DNA of 64,000 nt from Piscinibacter gummiphilus (lineage in GTDB: Bacteria; Pseudomonadota; Gammaproteobacteria; Burkholderiales; Burkholderiaceae_C): contig NZ_CP015118.1 in the NCBI RefSeq assembly GCF_002116905.1, forward strand, positions 1,984,001 through 2,048,000. Reading direction: 5' to 3'. Positions within the stretch are counted from its first letter, which is position 1. Each line of letters begins with the position of its first letter. This document shows positions 26,965-35,716 of this stretch, piece after piece. Under the pieces are notes generated by a model. The model had not been told where the DNA came from, did not search any database, and saw only the letters and a list, made by a program, of their open reading frames with translations. Made by a program: the position numbers and the translations under genes.

Positions 26965-27028
26965 GTCATCCCGGTGAAGGCCGGGACCCTGTGCGGATGC
27001 CGGAGGTCCCGGCCTTCGCCGGGATGAC
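26965..27028. repeat. Dispersed palindromic repeat, complete copy
   Basis: Two arms, GTCATCCCGGTGAAGGCCGG and its near complement ending GGCCTTCGCCGGGATGAC, lie about 15 bases apart. Located between the convergent cysE and Suv3-like genes, it could act as a bidirectional transcription end. Related copies occur at 38196-38274, 38300-38327, 38967-38991 and 51851-51912. Confidence 0.75.
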
Positions 27029-27043
27029 AGCGTTGTTGGGGAA

Positions 27044-29278
27044 TCAGCGCCGCGACGACCGCGTGAAGGCCAGCGGCTTCTTGCCCTTCAGCTGCCGCTC
27101 GATCCCGTCGTTCAGCCGCTCCCGCAGCGCCACGACATCCTCGACGTGGCCGTAGACGCCCGGGAACCGCAGGTCGAGCCACAGCCACAACGTGCACGAG
27201 CGCAGCGCCTGCTCCATGCGGTCCAGGCGGCTGTGTTCGTCGACCGAATCGAGGAACCAGGGCACGCCGGCGGTGCCGCTGCGGGCGTGGTTCTCGGCCC
27301 AGCCGAGGTACTGCTGCACCTGGGAGTCGGTGCGCGAGTCCACCGGGGCCTGGGCGTACGTGAAGCGTTCCCGCAGCGTGAGCTTCGGGGCGATGCGGTC
27401 GAGCTGGTCGGCCAGTTCCAGCATCTGCTCCAGTTCGGCCACCTCGAAGTGGGCGTTGTCGAGCTGCAGCTGACCCATGAAGATGCCCAGCACCTCGCGC
27501 AGCCGGTTCTTGCCGAGGCGCGACGAGATGGTGTCGATGTGCCAGCCGTTCGGGGCCACCGGGGCCTTGAAGTTGCGCGGCGCGCGCGGTGACTTGGGCA
27601 GCAGCTCGCGCAGCGTCTTCATCGCCGAGGGTTCGGCCTCAGCCAGCACCGTGGTGAAACCTTCCTCGTGCATGCCGTAGCGCCCGGCGCGGCCGGCGAT
27701 CTGGTGCACCTCGGACTCGGTCAGCTCGCGGTCGGACTGGCCGTCGAACTTGGTCATCGTCGAGAACAGCACGCGGCGGATCGGCAGGTTCAGGCCCATG
27801 CCGATGGCGTCGGTGGCCACGAGCACGTGCGCCTCGCCGGTCGCGAAGCGTTCGGCTTCGCGGCGGCGCACCTCCGGCGGCAGCGCGCCGTAGATGACCG
27901 ACACCGACAGCCCGTTGGCCGCGGCGATGCGGTCGCGGATGCTCAGCACGTCGCGGCGGCTGAAGGCCACCACGGCATCGCCCTTCTTCAGCGCCGCGAG
28001 CGGCACCGGCGCGGGCATCAGCTGCACGTGCTGCTTGCGCTGGAACTTGACGACCTCGGGCGTTTCGCCGCACAGGCCGAGCAGGTTCTCGATGGCCGGC
28101 ACGGCGTAGGCCGAGCAGATGATGATGACTTCCTTCGCCGGCACCGCGACGATGGCCTGGGTCCAGGCCCAGCCGCGAGAGCCGTCGAAGATCATCTGCG
28201 CCTCGTCGATCACGGCGACGTCGACGGGCTTGTTGGTGCCCACCATCTCGATGGTGCTCGACACGAGGTGCGCACCGGCCGCCGGCACGTTCTCCTCGCC
28301 GGTGAGCAGCGAGCAGGCGACGCCCCGGCCCACGAGCCGGTCGCGCCCTTCGAGCGCGAGCAGGCGCAGCGGGGCGAGGTACGTGCCGCTGCCGGCCGCG
28401 GCCAGGCGTTCGAACGCGGCGTGGGTCTTGCCGCTGTTGGGCGGGCCCACGAACAGGCGCACGCGGCGGTCGAGGCGGCGGGCCTTCGGGAAGCTGTCGG
28501 GGTAGCCCTGGAACGCGAGTTCGGAGTTCAGGCTGTCGAGCGTGTCGAGTTCGGCGACGCGGTGTTCCCAGCGCACGAGCGCGCGCGAGCAGCCGGCCAC
28601 CAGCGCGTCCAGCGGCTGCGGCTTCGCGCATTCGGCGGCCAGTGCCGGCAGCAGCGTGGCCAGCTGCTTGGGGCGGTGCGCGGCGGCGTGGCGGGCGAGG
28701 GCGTCGAGGTGCGAGACCACGGCCTCGGCTTCCTCGTAGGGCGGCGGGTCGCCGAGGGCGCCGATCAGCGCGGCCTTGTCGCCGTCGCGGTAGAACGCCC
28801 ACACGGGCTCGGCCGCCTGCGGCACGGTGAAGAACACGGGCACGTCCCAGCCGGGCGACGGCACGGCGAGCACCTGGCGCGCGTTGCGCTCCCAGGCGTT
28901 GCCGCGGCGCAGGATGCCCAGCGTCTCGAGCACCGCGGTGCGTTCGAGGATCACGGCGCGGATCACCTTGCCCTTGAGCTTGTCCTTCTGCGCCGCGATG
29001 GCATCCAGCTGCGCGAGCGCGACGTCGATCAGCGCGGGGTCGATCCAGCGGCTGGGGCGGGCGCCGGGCACGGCCACCTGGAGCTGCACGAGGCCCATCT
29101 CGTCGAGGCGGTCCTCGAAGTCGGCGGTGTGTTCGTCGACGAAGTCCGACGGGCTCACCACCTGGGGCAGGTGGTACGAGGCCTGGCGGACGCGGTGGAG
29201 CGCTTCGGCGGTGAGGTGCGGCGGGAGGCGGCGGGCGTGGCGCGGGTTCGGGAGGGAGTCGGGCTTCGGGGCGGGCAT
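27044..29278 (-). CDS. Suv3-like superfamily 2 RNA helicase
   Basis: 744 residues. Helicase motifs: Walker A GPPNSGKT (about 273-280), motif II DEAQ in VAVIDEAQMIFDGS, motif III-like IIICSAYAVP, motif V VLVATDAIGMGLNLP and motif VI HQIAGRAGRYG. A C-terminal domain (TLRERFTYAQAPV...) matches the SUV3 C-terminal region of mitochondrial degradosome helicases. The ~270-residue N-terminal part has no recognised motif. It probably unwinds RNA in decay or ribosome quality control. No nuclease gene adjoins it. Convergent with cysE, with a palindromic repeat between them. Confidence 0.88.
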   Translation of the reverse strand: MPAPKPDSLPNPRHARRLPPHLTAEALHRVRQASYHLPQVVSPSDFVDEHTADFEDRLDEMGLVQLQVAVPGARPSRWIDPALIDVALAQLDAIAAQKDKLKGKVIRAVILERTAVLETLGILRRGNAWERNARQVLAVPSPGWDVPVFFTVPQAAEPVWAFYRDGDKAALIGALGDPPPYEEAEAVVSHLDALARHAAAHRPKQLATLLPALAAECAKPQPLDALVAGCSRALVRWEHRVAELDTLDSLNSELAFQGYPDSFPKARRLDRRVRLFVGPPNSGKTHAAFERLAAAGSGTYLAPLRLLALEGRDRLVGRGVACSLLTGEENVPAAGAHLVSSTIEMVGTNKPVDVAVIDEAQMIFDGSRGWAWTQAIVAVPAKEVIIICSAYAVPAIENLLGLCGETPEVVKFQRKQHVQLMPAPVPLAALKKGDAVVAFSRRDVLSIRDRIAAANGLSVSVIYGALPPEVRRREAERFATGEAHVLVATDAIGMGLNLPIRRVLFSTMTKFDGQSDRELTESEVHQIAGRAGRYGMHEEGFTTVLAEAEPSAMKTLRELLPKSPRAPRNFKAPVAPNGWHIDTISSRLGKNRLREVLGIFMGQLQLDNAHFEVAELEQMLELADQLDRIAPKLTLRERFTYAQAPVDSRTDSQVQQYLGWAENHARSGTAGVPWFLDSVDEHSRLDRMEQALRSCTLWLWLDLRFPGVYGHVEDVVALRERLNDGIERQLKGKKPLAFTRSSRR

Positions 29279-29306
29279 GGAAAAAACGCAGTGACCGCGG
29301 CGCGGC

Positions 29307-31967
29307 TCAAGGCCCGGACTCTACAGGACGCGGGGTTTGCCCCTTCAGCAGCCCGGCGAACGTGTCGGCGTCCACCGGCTTGCTGAAATAGAAGCCTTGC
29401 ATCTCGTCGCAGGCGTTCTCGCGCAGGAAGTGCTCCTGCGCCTCGGTCTCGACCCCCTCGGCCACGACGGTCAGGCTCAGCGTGCGGCCCATCGCGATGA
29501 TGGCGGTGGTGATGGCCTGGTCGTCGGTGTTGGTGGCGAGGTCGCGCACGAAGGAGCGGTCGACCTTCAGCGTGTCCACCGGGAAGTGCTTCAGCTGGCC
29601 CAGCGACGAGTAACCCGTGCCGAAGTCGTCGATGGCGATGCGCAGCCCGAGCTGCTTCATCGACGTCAGCAGCCGGATGGCCTGGTCGACGTTCTGGATG
29701 ATCACGCCTTCGGTGATCTCGAGTTCGAGCAGCTGCGGCGGCAGCCCCGTCTCGGCGAGGATCGCCTCCAGGTCGGACAGCAGCTGCGGGTCGTGGAACT
29801 GGCGCGCCGACATGTTGACCGCGATGTGCAGGTCGGGCAGCCCCTGGCGGCGCCAGGCCATGGCCTGGGCACACGCGGTGCGCAGCACCCACTTGCCGAT
29901 GGGCACGATCAGGCCCGTCTCCTCGGCGATGGGGATGAACGTGGCGGGTGGCACGTTGCCCAGCTGCGCGTGGTTCCAGCGCAGCAGCGCCTCCACGCCG
30001 TTGATGCGGCCGGTGCGCAGGTCGAGCTTGGCCTGGTACTGCAGTGCCATCTCTTCGCGTTCCATGGCGCGGCGCAGGCCGGTCTCGAGGGTCAGTCGTT
30101 CGAGTGAATGGCCGTCGAGCGTCTCGTCGAAGAGCTGGAAGTTGTTCTTGCCCTGAGCCTTCGCGTGGTACATCGCAGCGTCGGCGTGCTTGAGCAGCAG
30201 GTGCTCGTCGGCGCCGTGGGCCGGGTAGAGCGCGGCGCCGATGCTGGCGGTGACCCGGCATTCGTGGCCCATCAGCTCGAACGGCTTCAGCGTGGCCGAC
30301 AGCAGCTTGCGCGCGACGGTGGCCACCTGGTCCGCGCCGCTGACCTCCTGCAGCAGCACGACGAATTCGTCGCCGCCCAGGCGGGCCACCGCGTCGCTGG
30401 CGCGCAGCACCTCGCGGAACCGCCGCGAGACCTCCTGCAGCAGGTCGTCGCCCGCGCTGTGGCCCAGCGTGTCGTTGATGAGCTTGAAGCGGTCCAGGTC
30501 GAGGTAGAGCACGGCGAACTGGCGGTCGTAGCGCTTCGCGGTGTGCAGCGCGAGGGTCAGCAGGTGACCGAACATCGCGCGGTTCGGCAGGCCGGTGAGG
30601 CTGTCGTGCATGGCCATGTGCTGCACGTGGGCCTCGGCCACCTTCTGCGCGGTGATCTCGCGGGTGACCCCCCGGTAGCCGTGGAAGGCCCCGTGTTCGT
30701 CGACGATGGGTTCGCCGCTCACGGCCACGTAGTACGGCTTGCCGCCGGGCAGCACGCCCTGCATCACGAGGTCGCGGAAGGGTTCGTGGGCGTCGAGCCG
30801 CGCGCGGTGCTCGGCCCAGTCGCCGTCCCCGTAGAGGGTGATCTCGCTTTCCCAGATGGGCTTGCCGAGGAAGGTCTGCTGGAACGCGTCGGTGTGGGCG
30901 TGGCGGTTTTCCATGCGCACCATGCGGTGCTCGGCATCCTGCTCCCAGTACCAGTCGGACGAGATGCTGGTGAGGGCGCGGAACCGCGCCTCGCTGTCGC
31001 GCAGCGTGGCCTCGATGCGGCGGCGTTCGGTGACGTCGCGCAGCATGCCGCGAAAGCCCACCGGGCGGCCGTGCGCGTCGCGCACCAGCTGCACCGAGCC
31101 CTCGACCTGCACGCGGTGGCCCTGCTTGTGCAGGTACTCCCATTCCTCGTTCTGCCGGGCCACCCCCGTCAGGTACACGTCGTTGAAGGCCTTGAACACG
31201 CGGGCGGCCATCTCGGGCGTCTGGCGCACGCGGTTGTCGGCGCTGAGGGTTTCGCCGCGCTCGTAGCCCAGCATGCGGGCGAAGGCAGCGTTGTGGTAGA
31301 TCGGCTTGCCGCGCACGTCGACCTCGTAGTACGCGTCCTCGATGGTGTCGAGGATGGCGCGGTACTTCTCCTCCGCCTGGCGCGCGCCCTGGTCGGACGC
31401 CGCGCGTTCGGCCTCGAGCTGCAGCTTGTCGAGCGCGAGGCCCAGCAGGCCGGCGGCGCGCTGCAGGCGGGTGACGAGGGCGTTCGCCGCATCGGCGCCG
31501 TAGGACAGCCAGATCACCAGCACGCTGGTGGGCGCATGGCGGCGGCGGATGGCGAGCGCGATGCCGGTGGCGTCCGGGGCGTGCTGCTTCAGCGCGGGCC
31601 AGGCGGAGGCGTCGTGCGGGCCGCTGCCGCTGCCGTTGCGCCACGTGCGCGCCACCCAGCCCCAGGGGTCGCCCGGGAACTCCTTCGCGAGGAAGCGGAT
31701 GTCGCCGAGGTGGTCGGCCTGGAAGCCGGCGGCCGCCTCGACGGCCAGCCAGCCCACGTTCGCGTTCGGGCTGACGATGAAGGCGGCGTGGCAGCCGCCC
31801 CGGGTGACCGCGCTGTCGCACACGTGCTGCAGCAGGGCGGGGGCGGCGGTGGCCTGGACGACGCTGTCGTGGAACGCGTCGAGGAAATGGTCAGGGCAAG
31901 CTGCGGCTCGGGGCGATTCCCCGACAGGGTCCGGAACTCTGGCAGCAGCCTCGGCGGGCAGGGCCAT
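29307..31967 (-). CDS. GAF-PAS-PAS-GGDEF-EAL cyclic-di-GMP turnover protein
   Basis: 886 residues, no signal peptide or membrane helices. Residues about 30-185 resemble GAF, two PAS modules follow (about 200-310, EEKYRAILDTIEDAYYEV; about 330-440, SEARFRALTSISSDWYWE), then GGDEF (about 455-610) and EAL (about 625-875). Both catalytic signatures look intact: RLGGDEF with an RxxD inhibitory site (RASD) five residues before it, and EALLRW, NMSARQF, LEITEG, DDFGTGYSS, KVDRSF and AEGVET. It could make and degrade c-di-GMP under sensory control. Divergent from the FadR-type regulator. Confidence 0.93.
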   Translation of the reverse strand: MALPAEAAARVPDPVGESPRAAACPDHFLDAFHDSVVQATAAPALLQHVCDSAVTRGGCHAAFIVSPNANVGWLAVEAAAGFQADHLGDIRFLAKEFPGDPWGWVARTWRNGSGSGPHDASAWPALKQHAPDATGIALAIRRRHAPTSVLVIWLSYGADAANALVTRLQRAAGLLGLALDKLQLEAERAASDQGARQAEEKYRAILDTIEDAYYEVDVRGKPIYHNAAFARMLGYERGETLSADNRVRQTPEMAARVFKAFNDVYLTGVARQNEEWEYLHKQGHRVQVEGSVQLVRDAHGRPVGFRGMLRDVTERRRIEATLRDSEARFRALTSISSDWYWEQDAEHRMVRMENRHAHTDAFQQTFLGKPIWESEITLYGDGDWAEHRARLDAHEPFRDLVMQGVLPGGKPYYVAVSGEPIVDEHGAFHGYRGVTREITAQKVAEAHVQHMAMHDSLTGLPNRAMFGHLLTLALHTAKRYDRQFAVLYLDLDRFKLINDTLGHSAGDDLLQEVSRRFREVLRASDAVARLGGDEFVVLLQEVSGADQVATVARKLLSATLKPFELMGHECRVTASIGAALYPAHGADEHLLLKHADAAMYHAKAQGKNNFQLFDETLDGHSLERLTLETGLRRAMEREEMALQYQAKLDLRTGRINGVEALLRWNHAQLGNVPPATFIPIAEETGLIVPIGKWVLRTACAQAMAWRRQGLPDLHIAVNMSARQFHDPQLLSDLEAILAETGLPPQLLELEITEGVIIQNVDQAIRLLTSMKQLGLRIAIDDFGTGYSSLGQLKHFPVDTLKVDRSFVRDLATNTDDQAITTAIIAMGRTLSLTVVAEGVETEAQEHFLRENACDEMQGFYFSKPVDADTFAGLLKGQTPRPVESGP

Positions 31968-32164
31968 GGGTCGTCTCCTGTGGGTTCGGACGCAGGTGCT
32001 TTGCGCTGCGGATCGAGGGACATCATCGCAGCGAAGGACTGGCCATTCAAGGGCAAGTGCGGGGGAGGGAAACCCGGGCCGTTGCGCGCGTGCGTCGGGG
32101 CAGTGGAGCCCCCCATTGCGCGACCGCGCCGGCCCCGACCCGGTGCGTCGCTATCATCCCGGGC

Positions 32165-32929
32165 ATGACCCTCGCCGCCGACCCGCGTCCGCTCCCGACT
32201 CCGTCCGACGCTCCGGAAGGACCGGGGAGCACGCGCCGCCCCCGCACGCTCGCGCACGACGTGGTGCAGGCGCTGACCCAGCGCATCCGCACGGGCGAGA
32301 TCCGGCCCGGCGACAAGCTGCCGAGCGAATCGGAGATCATGCAGACCTTCGGCGTGAGCCGGGGCGTGGTGCGCGAGGCGCTGTCGAAGCTGCAGGCCGC
32401 GCAGCTGGTGGTGACGCAGCACGGCGTGGGCACCTTCGCGCTGGAATCGCGCCACGACGGCTGGCTGCGCGTGGGCGACGCCTCGGGTGCGGGGCTCGAC
32501 GACATGCTTTCGGTGCTGGAGCTGCGCCTGTGCCTGGAGAGCGAGTCGGCCGCCATGGCCGCCGTGCGCCACACGCCCGAGCAGCTCGCGGAGATGCGCC
32601 GCGCGGTCGACGACTTCGCCGCCCACCTGGCCGCCCCGGGCGAGACCGTGTCACCCGACTTCCGCTTCCACCGGGCCATCGCGGACGCCACGGGCAACCC
32701 GTACATCGCCGACCTGATGCGCCAGCTCGGGCCCCCGGTGATCCCGCGCACGCGGGGAGCGGCCACGCAGATGGATCCCCACGAGCGGGCGCTGCGCCTG
32801 CAGCGGGTGGTGGCCGAACACGAGCAGATCCATGACGCCATCGCCCGGCGCGACGCCGATTCGGCGCGCGCGGCGATGCGCATCCACCTCGTCAACAGCC
32901 GCGAGCGGCAGCGCCGCTCGGCAGGCTGA
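32165..32929 (+). CDS. GntR-family regulator, FadR/FCD subfamily
   Basis: 254 residues from ATG 32165. An N-terminal winged helix (about 25-95) contains IRTGEIRPGDKLPSESEIMQ and SRGVVREALSKLQAAQLV, the classic GntR motif. A C-terminal FCD helical domain follows with its metal/ligand positions (DFRFHRAIADATGNPY and EHEQIHDAIARRD). Such regulators often sense sugar acids or other carboxylates. TATCAT lies only 7 bases before the ATG, so the mRNA may be nearly leaderless if that is the -10. No catabolic operon adjoins it; the target is unknown. Confidence 0.9.
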   Translation: MTLAADPRPLPTPSDAPEGPGSTRRPRTLAHDVVQALTQRIRTGEIRPGDKLPSESEIMQTFGVSRGVVREALSKLQAAQLVVTQHGVGTFALESRHDGWLRVGDASGAGLDDMLSVLELRLCLESESAAMAAVRHTPEQLAEMRRAVDDFAAHLAAPGETVSPDFRFHRAIADATGNPYIADLMRQLGPPVIPRTRGAATQMDPHERALRLQRVVAEHEQIHDAIARRDADSARAAMRIHLVNSRERQRRSAG

Positions 32930-32932
32930 GTT

Positions 32933-33529
32933 TCAGGGACGGCGGGCGGAGGCCGGCCGGAAAGCCTCGCACACCGTGTCGTCGGTGACGAGGTACGGGC
33001 CGCCGATCAGGTCGATGCAGTAGGGCACCGCGGCGAAGATGCCGGGCACCGGCGGCTCGGATTTCAGGCCTTCGAGCGTTTCCGCGATGGCGCGGGGCTG
33101 TCCCGGCAGGTTGATGATCAGCGACTTGCCGCGGATCACGGCCGTCTGCCGCGACAGGATGGCCGTGGGCACGAAGTTCAGGCTGATCTGGCGCATCTGC
33201 TCGCCGAAGCCGGGCAGTTCCTTGTGGGCCACGGCGAGCGTGGCCTCGGGCGTGACGTCCCGCGGAGAGGGGCCGGTGCCGCCGGTGGTCAGCACCAGGT
33301 CGCACTTGGCGACGTCCACCAGTTCGCACAGGGCGGCGCTGATGGTGAACTGGTCGTCGGGGATCAGGCGCGTTTCCCACACGACCGGGTTGAACAGCGC
33401 GTGGGCGAGCCAGGCCTGGAGGGCCGGGATGCCCTTGTCCTCGTAGACGCCACTGGAGGCGCGGTCGCTGATGGAAAGCAGCCCGATGCGGACCAGCTCG
33501 AAGGTTTTACCGGGCTCAGGCGTCGTCAT
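32933..33529 (-). CDS. mog: Molybdopterin adenylyltransferase
   Basis: 198 residues. MoaB/Mog fold: SDRASSGVYEDKGIPAL near the N-terminus, LVLTTGGTGPSPRDVTPEAT in the middle (the ligand-binding TTGGTG loop) and INLPGQPRAIAETLEGL near the end. It adenylates molybdopterin during molybdenum cofactor assembly, here relevant because the NasA-type nitrate reductase encoded in this window needs Mo-bis-MGD. Its 5' end overlaps the darP 3' end by 14 bases, so co-transcription is certain to be tight. Named mogA or mog by different authors. Confidence 0.92.
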   Translation of the reverse strand: MTTPEPGKTFELVRIGLLSISDRASSGVYEDKGIPALQAWLAHALFNPVVWETRLIPDDQFTISAALCELVDVAKCDLVLTTGGTGPSPRDVTPEATLAVAHKELPGFGEQMRQISLNFVPTAILSRQTAVIRGKSLIINLPGQPRAIAETLEGLKSEPPVPGIFAAVPYCIDLIGGPYLVTDDTVCEAFRPASARRP

Positions 33530-34088
33530 CGGTGTGGTTTTCAGTGTCTTCGTCCGTGCCGGCCGAGGCCTGGGACTTGATGAACTGGAACAGCTCGCGG
33601 AAGGCCCGGCCGCTGCGCTGCTCGGGCGCGGCGGCGGCGTCCTTGCGGGCGGCGCGGATCAGGCTGCGCAGCTGCTGCACGTCGCTGCCCGGGTGTTCGG
33701 CCATCCACGTGGTGAGGGCGTCGTCGCTCGCGAGCAGTTCGACACGCCAGCGTTCGGCCTGGTGCAGCGCGAGGGAGTCCTTCGCGTGGCCGAGCTGCAG
33801 CGCGGCGACGGCCTCGCGGATGGGGTCGACGTCGACCTTGCGCATCAGCTTGCCGACGTACTGCATCTGGCGGCGGCGGCCTTCGTGCGACTTGGTCTTC
33901 TTGTATTGCTGCACGGCATCGAACAACTGCTCGTCGAGGCCCACGCTGGCCAGCTGGCCGTCGGACAGCGCGGCGAGCTGTTCCCCGAGGTGCTGGAGGT
34001 CGTGCGACTCCTTCTTCAGCCGGGTCTTGCTGGGCCGGTCGTAGTCGGGGGCTTCGTAGTCGGGATCGTGATCGTGCGGAGTGGACAT
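33516..34088 (-). CDS. darP: Ribosome-associated protein DarP/YjgA (DUF615)
   Basis: 190 residues, highly charged. The core YDRPSKTRLKKESHDLQHLG, then LVGLDEQLFDAV-like (VGLDEQLFDAVQQYKKT) and HEGRRRQMQYVGKLMRK matches DUF615. In E. coli this protein joins late 50S assembly. The C-terminus is an acidic tail (GTDEDTENHTDDDA). GACAAT on the minus strand at 34114-34119 could be its -10. It overlaps mog at the 3' end and is divergent from pmbA with 84 bases between. Confidence 0.92.
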   Translation of the reverse strand: MSTPHDHDPDYEAPDYDRPSKTRLKKESHDLQHLGEQLAALSDGQLASVGLDEQLFDAVQQYKKTKSHEGRRRQMQYVGKLMRKVDVDPIREAVAALQLGHAKDSLALHQAERWRVELLASDDALTTWMAEHPGSDVQQLRSLIRAARKDAAAAPEQRSGRAFRELFQFIKSQASAGTDEDTENHTDDDA

Positions 34089-34113
34089 GGGGCTCGGGCG
34101 GTGAATCGCCCGT

Positions 34114-34145
34114 ATTGTCGCCGCGAACGGGGGCCCCGGTATGAT
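34114..34145. promoter_or_regulatory. Divergent -10 boxes between darP and pmbA
   Basis: GACAAT (minus, 34114-34119) is 25 bases before darP, and TATGAT (plus, 34140-34145) is 27 bases before pmbA. Spacing to plausible -35 boxes is poor, so only the -10 elements are called. Confidence 0.35.
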
Positions 34146-34172
34146 AGCCACGGCCCCCATTCCAGACACTCC

Positions 34173-35561
34173 ATGTCCTCCACCACTTCCCCCGTCCACG
34201 GCTTCTCCTACGAACGCGCGGTGTTCGAGCAACTTGTCGAGGACGCGCTGTCCTTCGCGAAGACCCTCGGGGCGAGCGATGCCGGGGTCGAGGTGTCCGA
34301 GGGCGCGGGCCTGTCGGTCTCGGTGCGCAAGGGCGAGATCGAGAACGTCGAGCGCAACCGCGACAAGTCGCTCGGGGTCACCGTCTACATCGGGCAGCGC
34401 CGCGGCAACGCGAGCACGTCCGACTTCTCCCGCACGGCGCTCGAGCAGACCGTGCGCGCGGCCTACGACATCGCCCGCTTCACCGCGGAAGACCCGGCCG
34501 CCGGCCTGCCCGACGCGGAAGACGTGGCCACGCCCGAGCAGGCCGCGCGCGAGCTGCACCTGTTCCACCCGTGGGCCATCGACGCCGCCGGTGCGGTCGA
34601 CCTGGCGCTGCGGTGCGAGTCGGCCGCGCTGTCGGTCGACCCGCGCATCACCAATTCGGAAGGCGCGGGCGTGTCCGCGCAGCAGTCGCATTTCTTCGCG
34701 GGCAACACCCGCGGATTCCGCGGCGGCTACGCCAGCTCGCGGCATTCGCTGTCGGTCGCGCCCATCGCGTCGGTGCCCGGCCGTGGCGGCGACGACATGC
34801 AGCGCGACGCCTGGTACAGCTCGATGCGTTCGGCCGACGACCTGGCCGCGCCCGAGGCCGTGGGCCGCTACGCCGCCGAACGCGCGCTGTCGCGCCTGAA
34901 GTCGCGCAAGATCAAGACCTGCGAGGTGCCGGTGCTGTTCGAGAGCACGCTGGCCGCCGGGCTGCTCGGCGCCTACGTGCAGGCCACGAGTGGCGGTGCG
35001 CTGTACCGCAAGTCCACGTTCCTGCTGGACAGCCTGGGCAAGCAGGTGCTGCCCGAGCACATCGACATCCACGAGGATCCGCACATCCCGCGCGCGAAGG
35101 GCAGTGCCCCGTTCGACGACGAAGGCGTGCTCACGCGCGTGCGCGACGTGGCCAAGGGCGGTGTCGTGCAGAACTACTTCCTGTCGAGCTACTCGGCGCG
35201 CAAGCTCGGCATGCGCACCACAGGCCACGCCGGCGGCTCGCAGAACCTCACGCTCACCAGCCGGCTCACGCACGTGTCCGACGACCTCGACGCGATGCTG
35301 CGCAAGCTCGACCGCGGCCTCTTCGTCATCGAACTGATGGGGCAGGGCGTCAACTACGTCACCGGCGACTACTCGCGTGGCGCGGCGGGCTTCTGGGTCG
35401 AGGGTGGCCGCATCAAGTACCCGGTGCACGAGATCACCATCGCCGGCAACCTGCGCGACATGTTCAAGGGCATCGTCGCGGTGGGTGCGGACGCCTACAC
35501 GATGGGCACGAAAACCATCGGTTCCGTGCTGATCGACCGCATGAAGATCGCCGGTTCGTAA
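34173..35561 (+). CDS. pmbA: Metalloprotease PmbA (TldE)
   Basis: 462 residues. The TldD/PmbA family signature appears in DAGVEVSEGAGLSVSVRKGE, RGFRGGYASSRHSLSV, GGALYRKSTFLLDSLGKQVL and YFLSSYSARKLGMRT. The ending GAAGFWVEGGRIKYPVHEIT and NLRDMFKGIVAVG is conserved. PmbA pairs with TldD to form a heterodimeric protease that processes small modified peptides and antitoxins; the catalytic zinc is held by TldD, which is not in this window. The start is placed by homology (MSSTTSPVHGFSY). Confidence 0.95.
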   Translation: MSSTTSPVHGFSYERAVFEQLVEDALSFAKTLGASDAGVEVSEGAGLSVSVRKGEIENVERNRDKSLGVTVYIGQRRGNASTSDFSRTALEQTVRAAYDIARFTAEDPAAGLPDAEDVATPEQAARELHLFHPWAIDAAGAVDLALRCESAALSVDPRITNSEGAGVSAQQSHFFAGNTRGFRGGYASSRHSLSVAPIASVPGRGGDDMQRDAWYSSMRSADDLAAPEAVGRYAAERALSRLKSRKIKTCEVPVLFESTLAAGLLGAYVQATSGGALYRKSTFLLDSLGKQVLPEHIDIHEDPHIPRAKGSAPFDDEGVLTRVRDVAKGGVVQNYFLSSYSARKLGMRTTGHAGGSQNLTLTSRLTHVSDDLDAMLRKLDRGLFVIELMGQGVNYVTGDYSRGAAGFWVEGGRIKYPVHEITIAGNLRDMFKGIVAVGADAYTMGTKTIGSVLIDRMKIAGS

Positions 35562-35659
35562 GCATGCTGAAAGGGTCGTGGCGCAGGTCGTCCCGACCCG
35601 CTGCGTACGCAAAGCCACGAACGGGGTAAACACGGGGGAACCCGCAGTTTTCGCACTCC

Positions 35660-35708
35660 TAGAATCCGCTCGACCCACCTCTTCCCGAGCTGATTTTTCC
35701 CCTAGGAG
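35660..35708 (+). promoter_or_regulatory. Candidate -10 and ribosome site for the TRAP binding-protein gene
   Basis: TAGAAT at 35660-35665 and a strong ribosome-binding sequence AGGAG at 35704-35708, eight bases before the ATG at 35717. No -35 was recognised. Confidence 0.35.
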
Positions 35709-35716
35709 ATCCCTTC

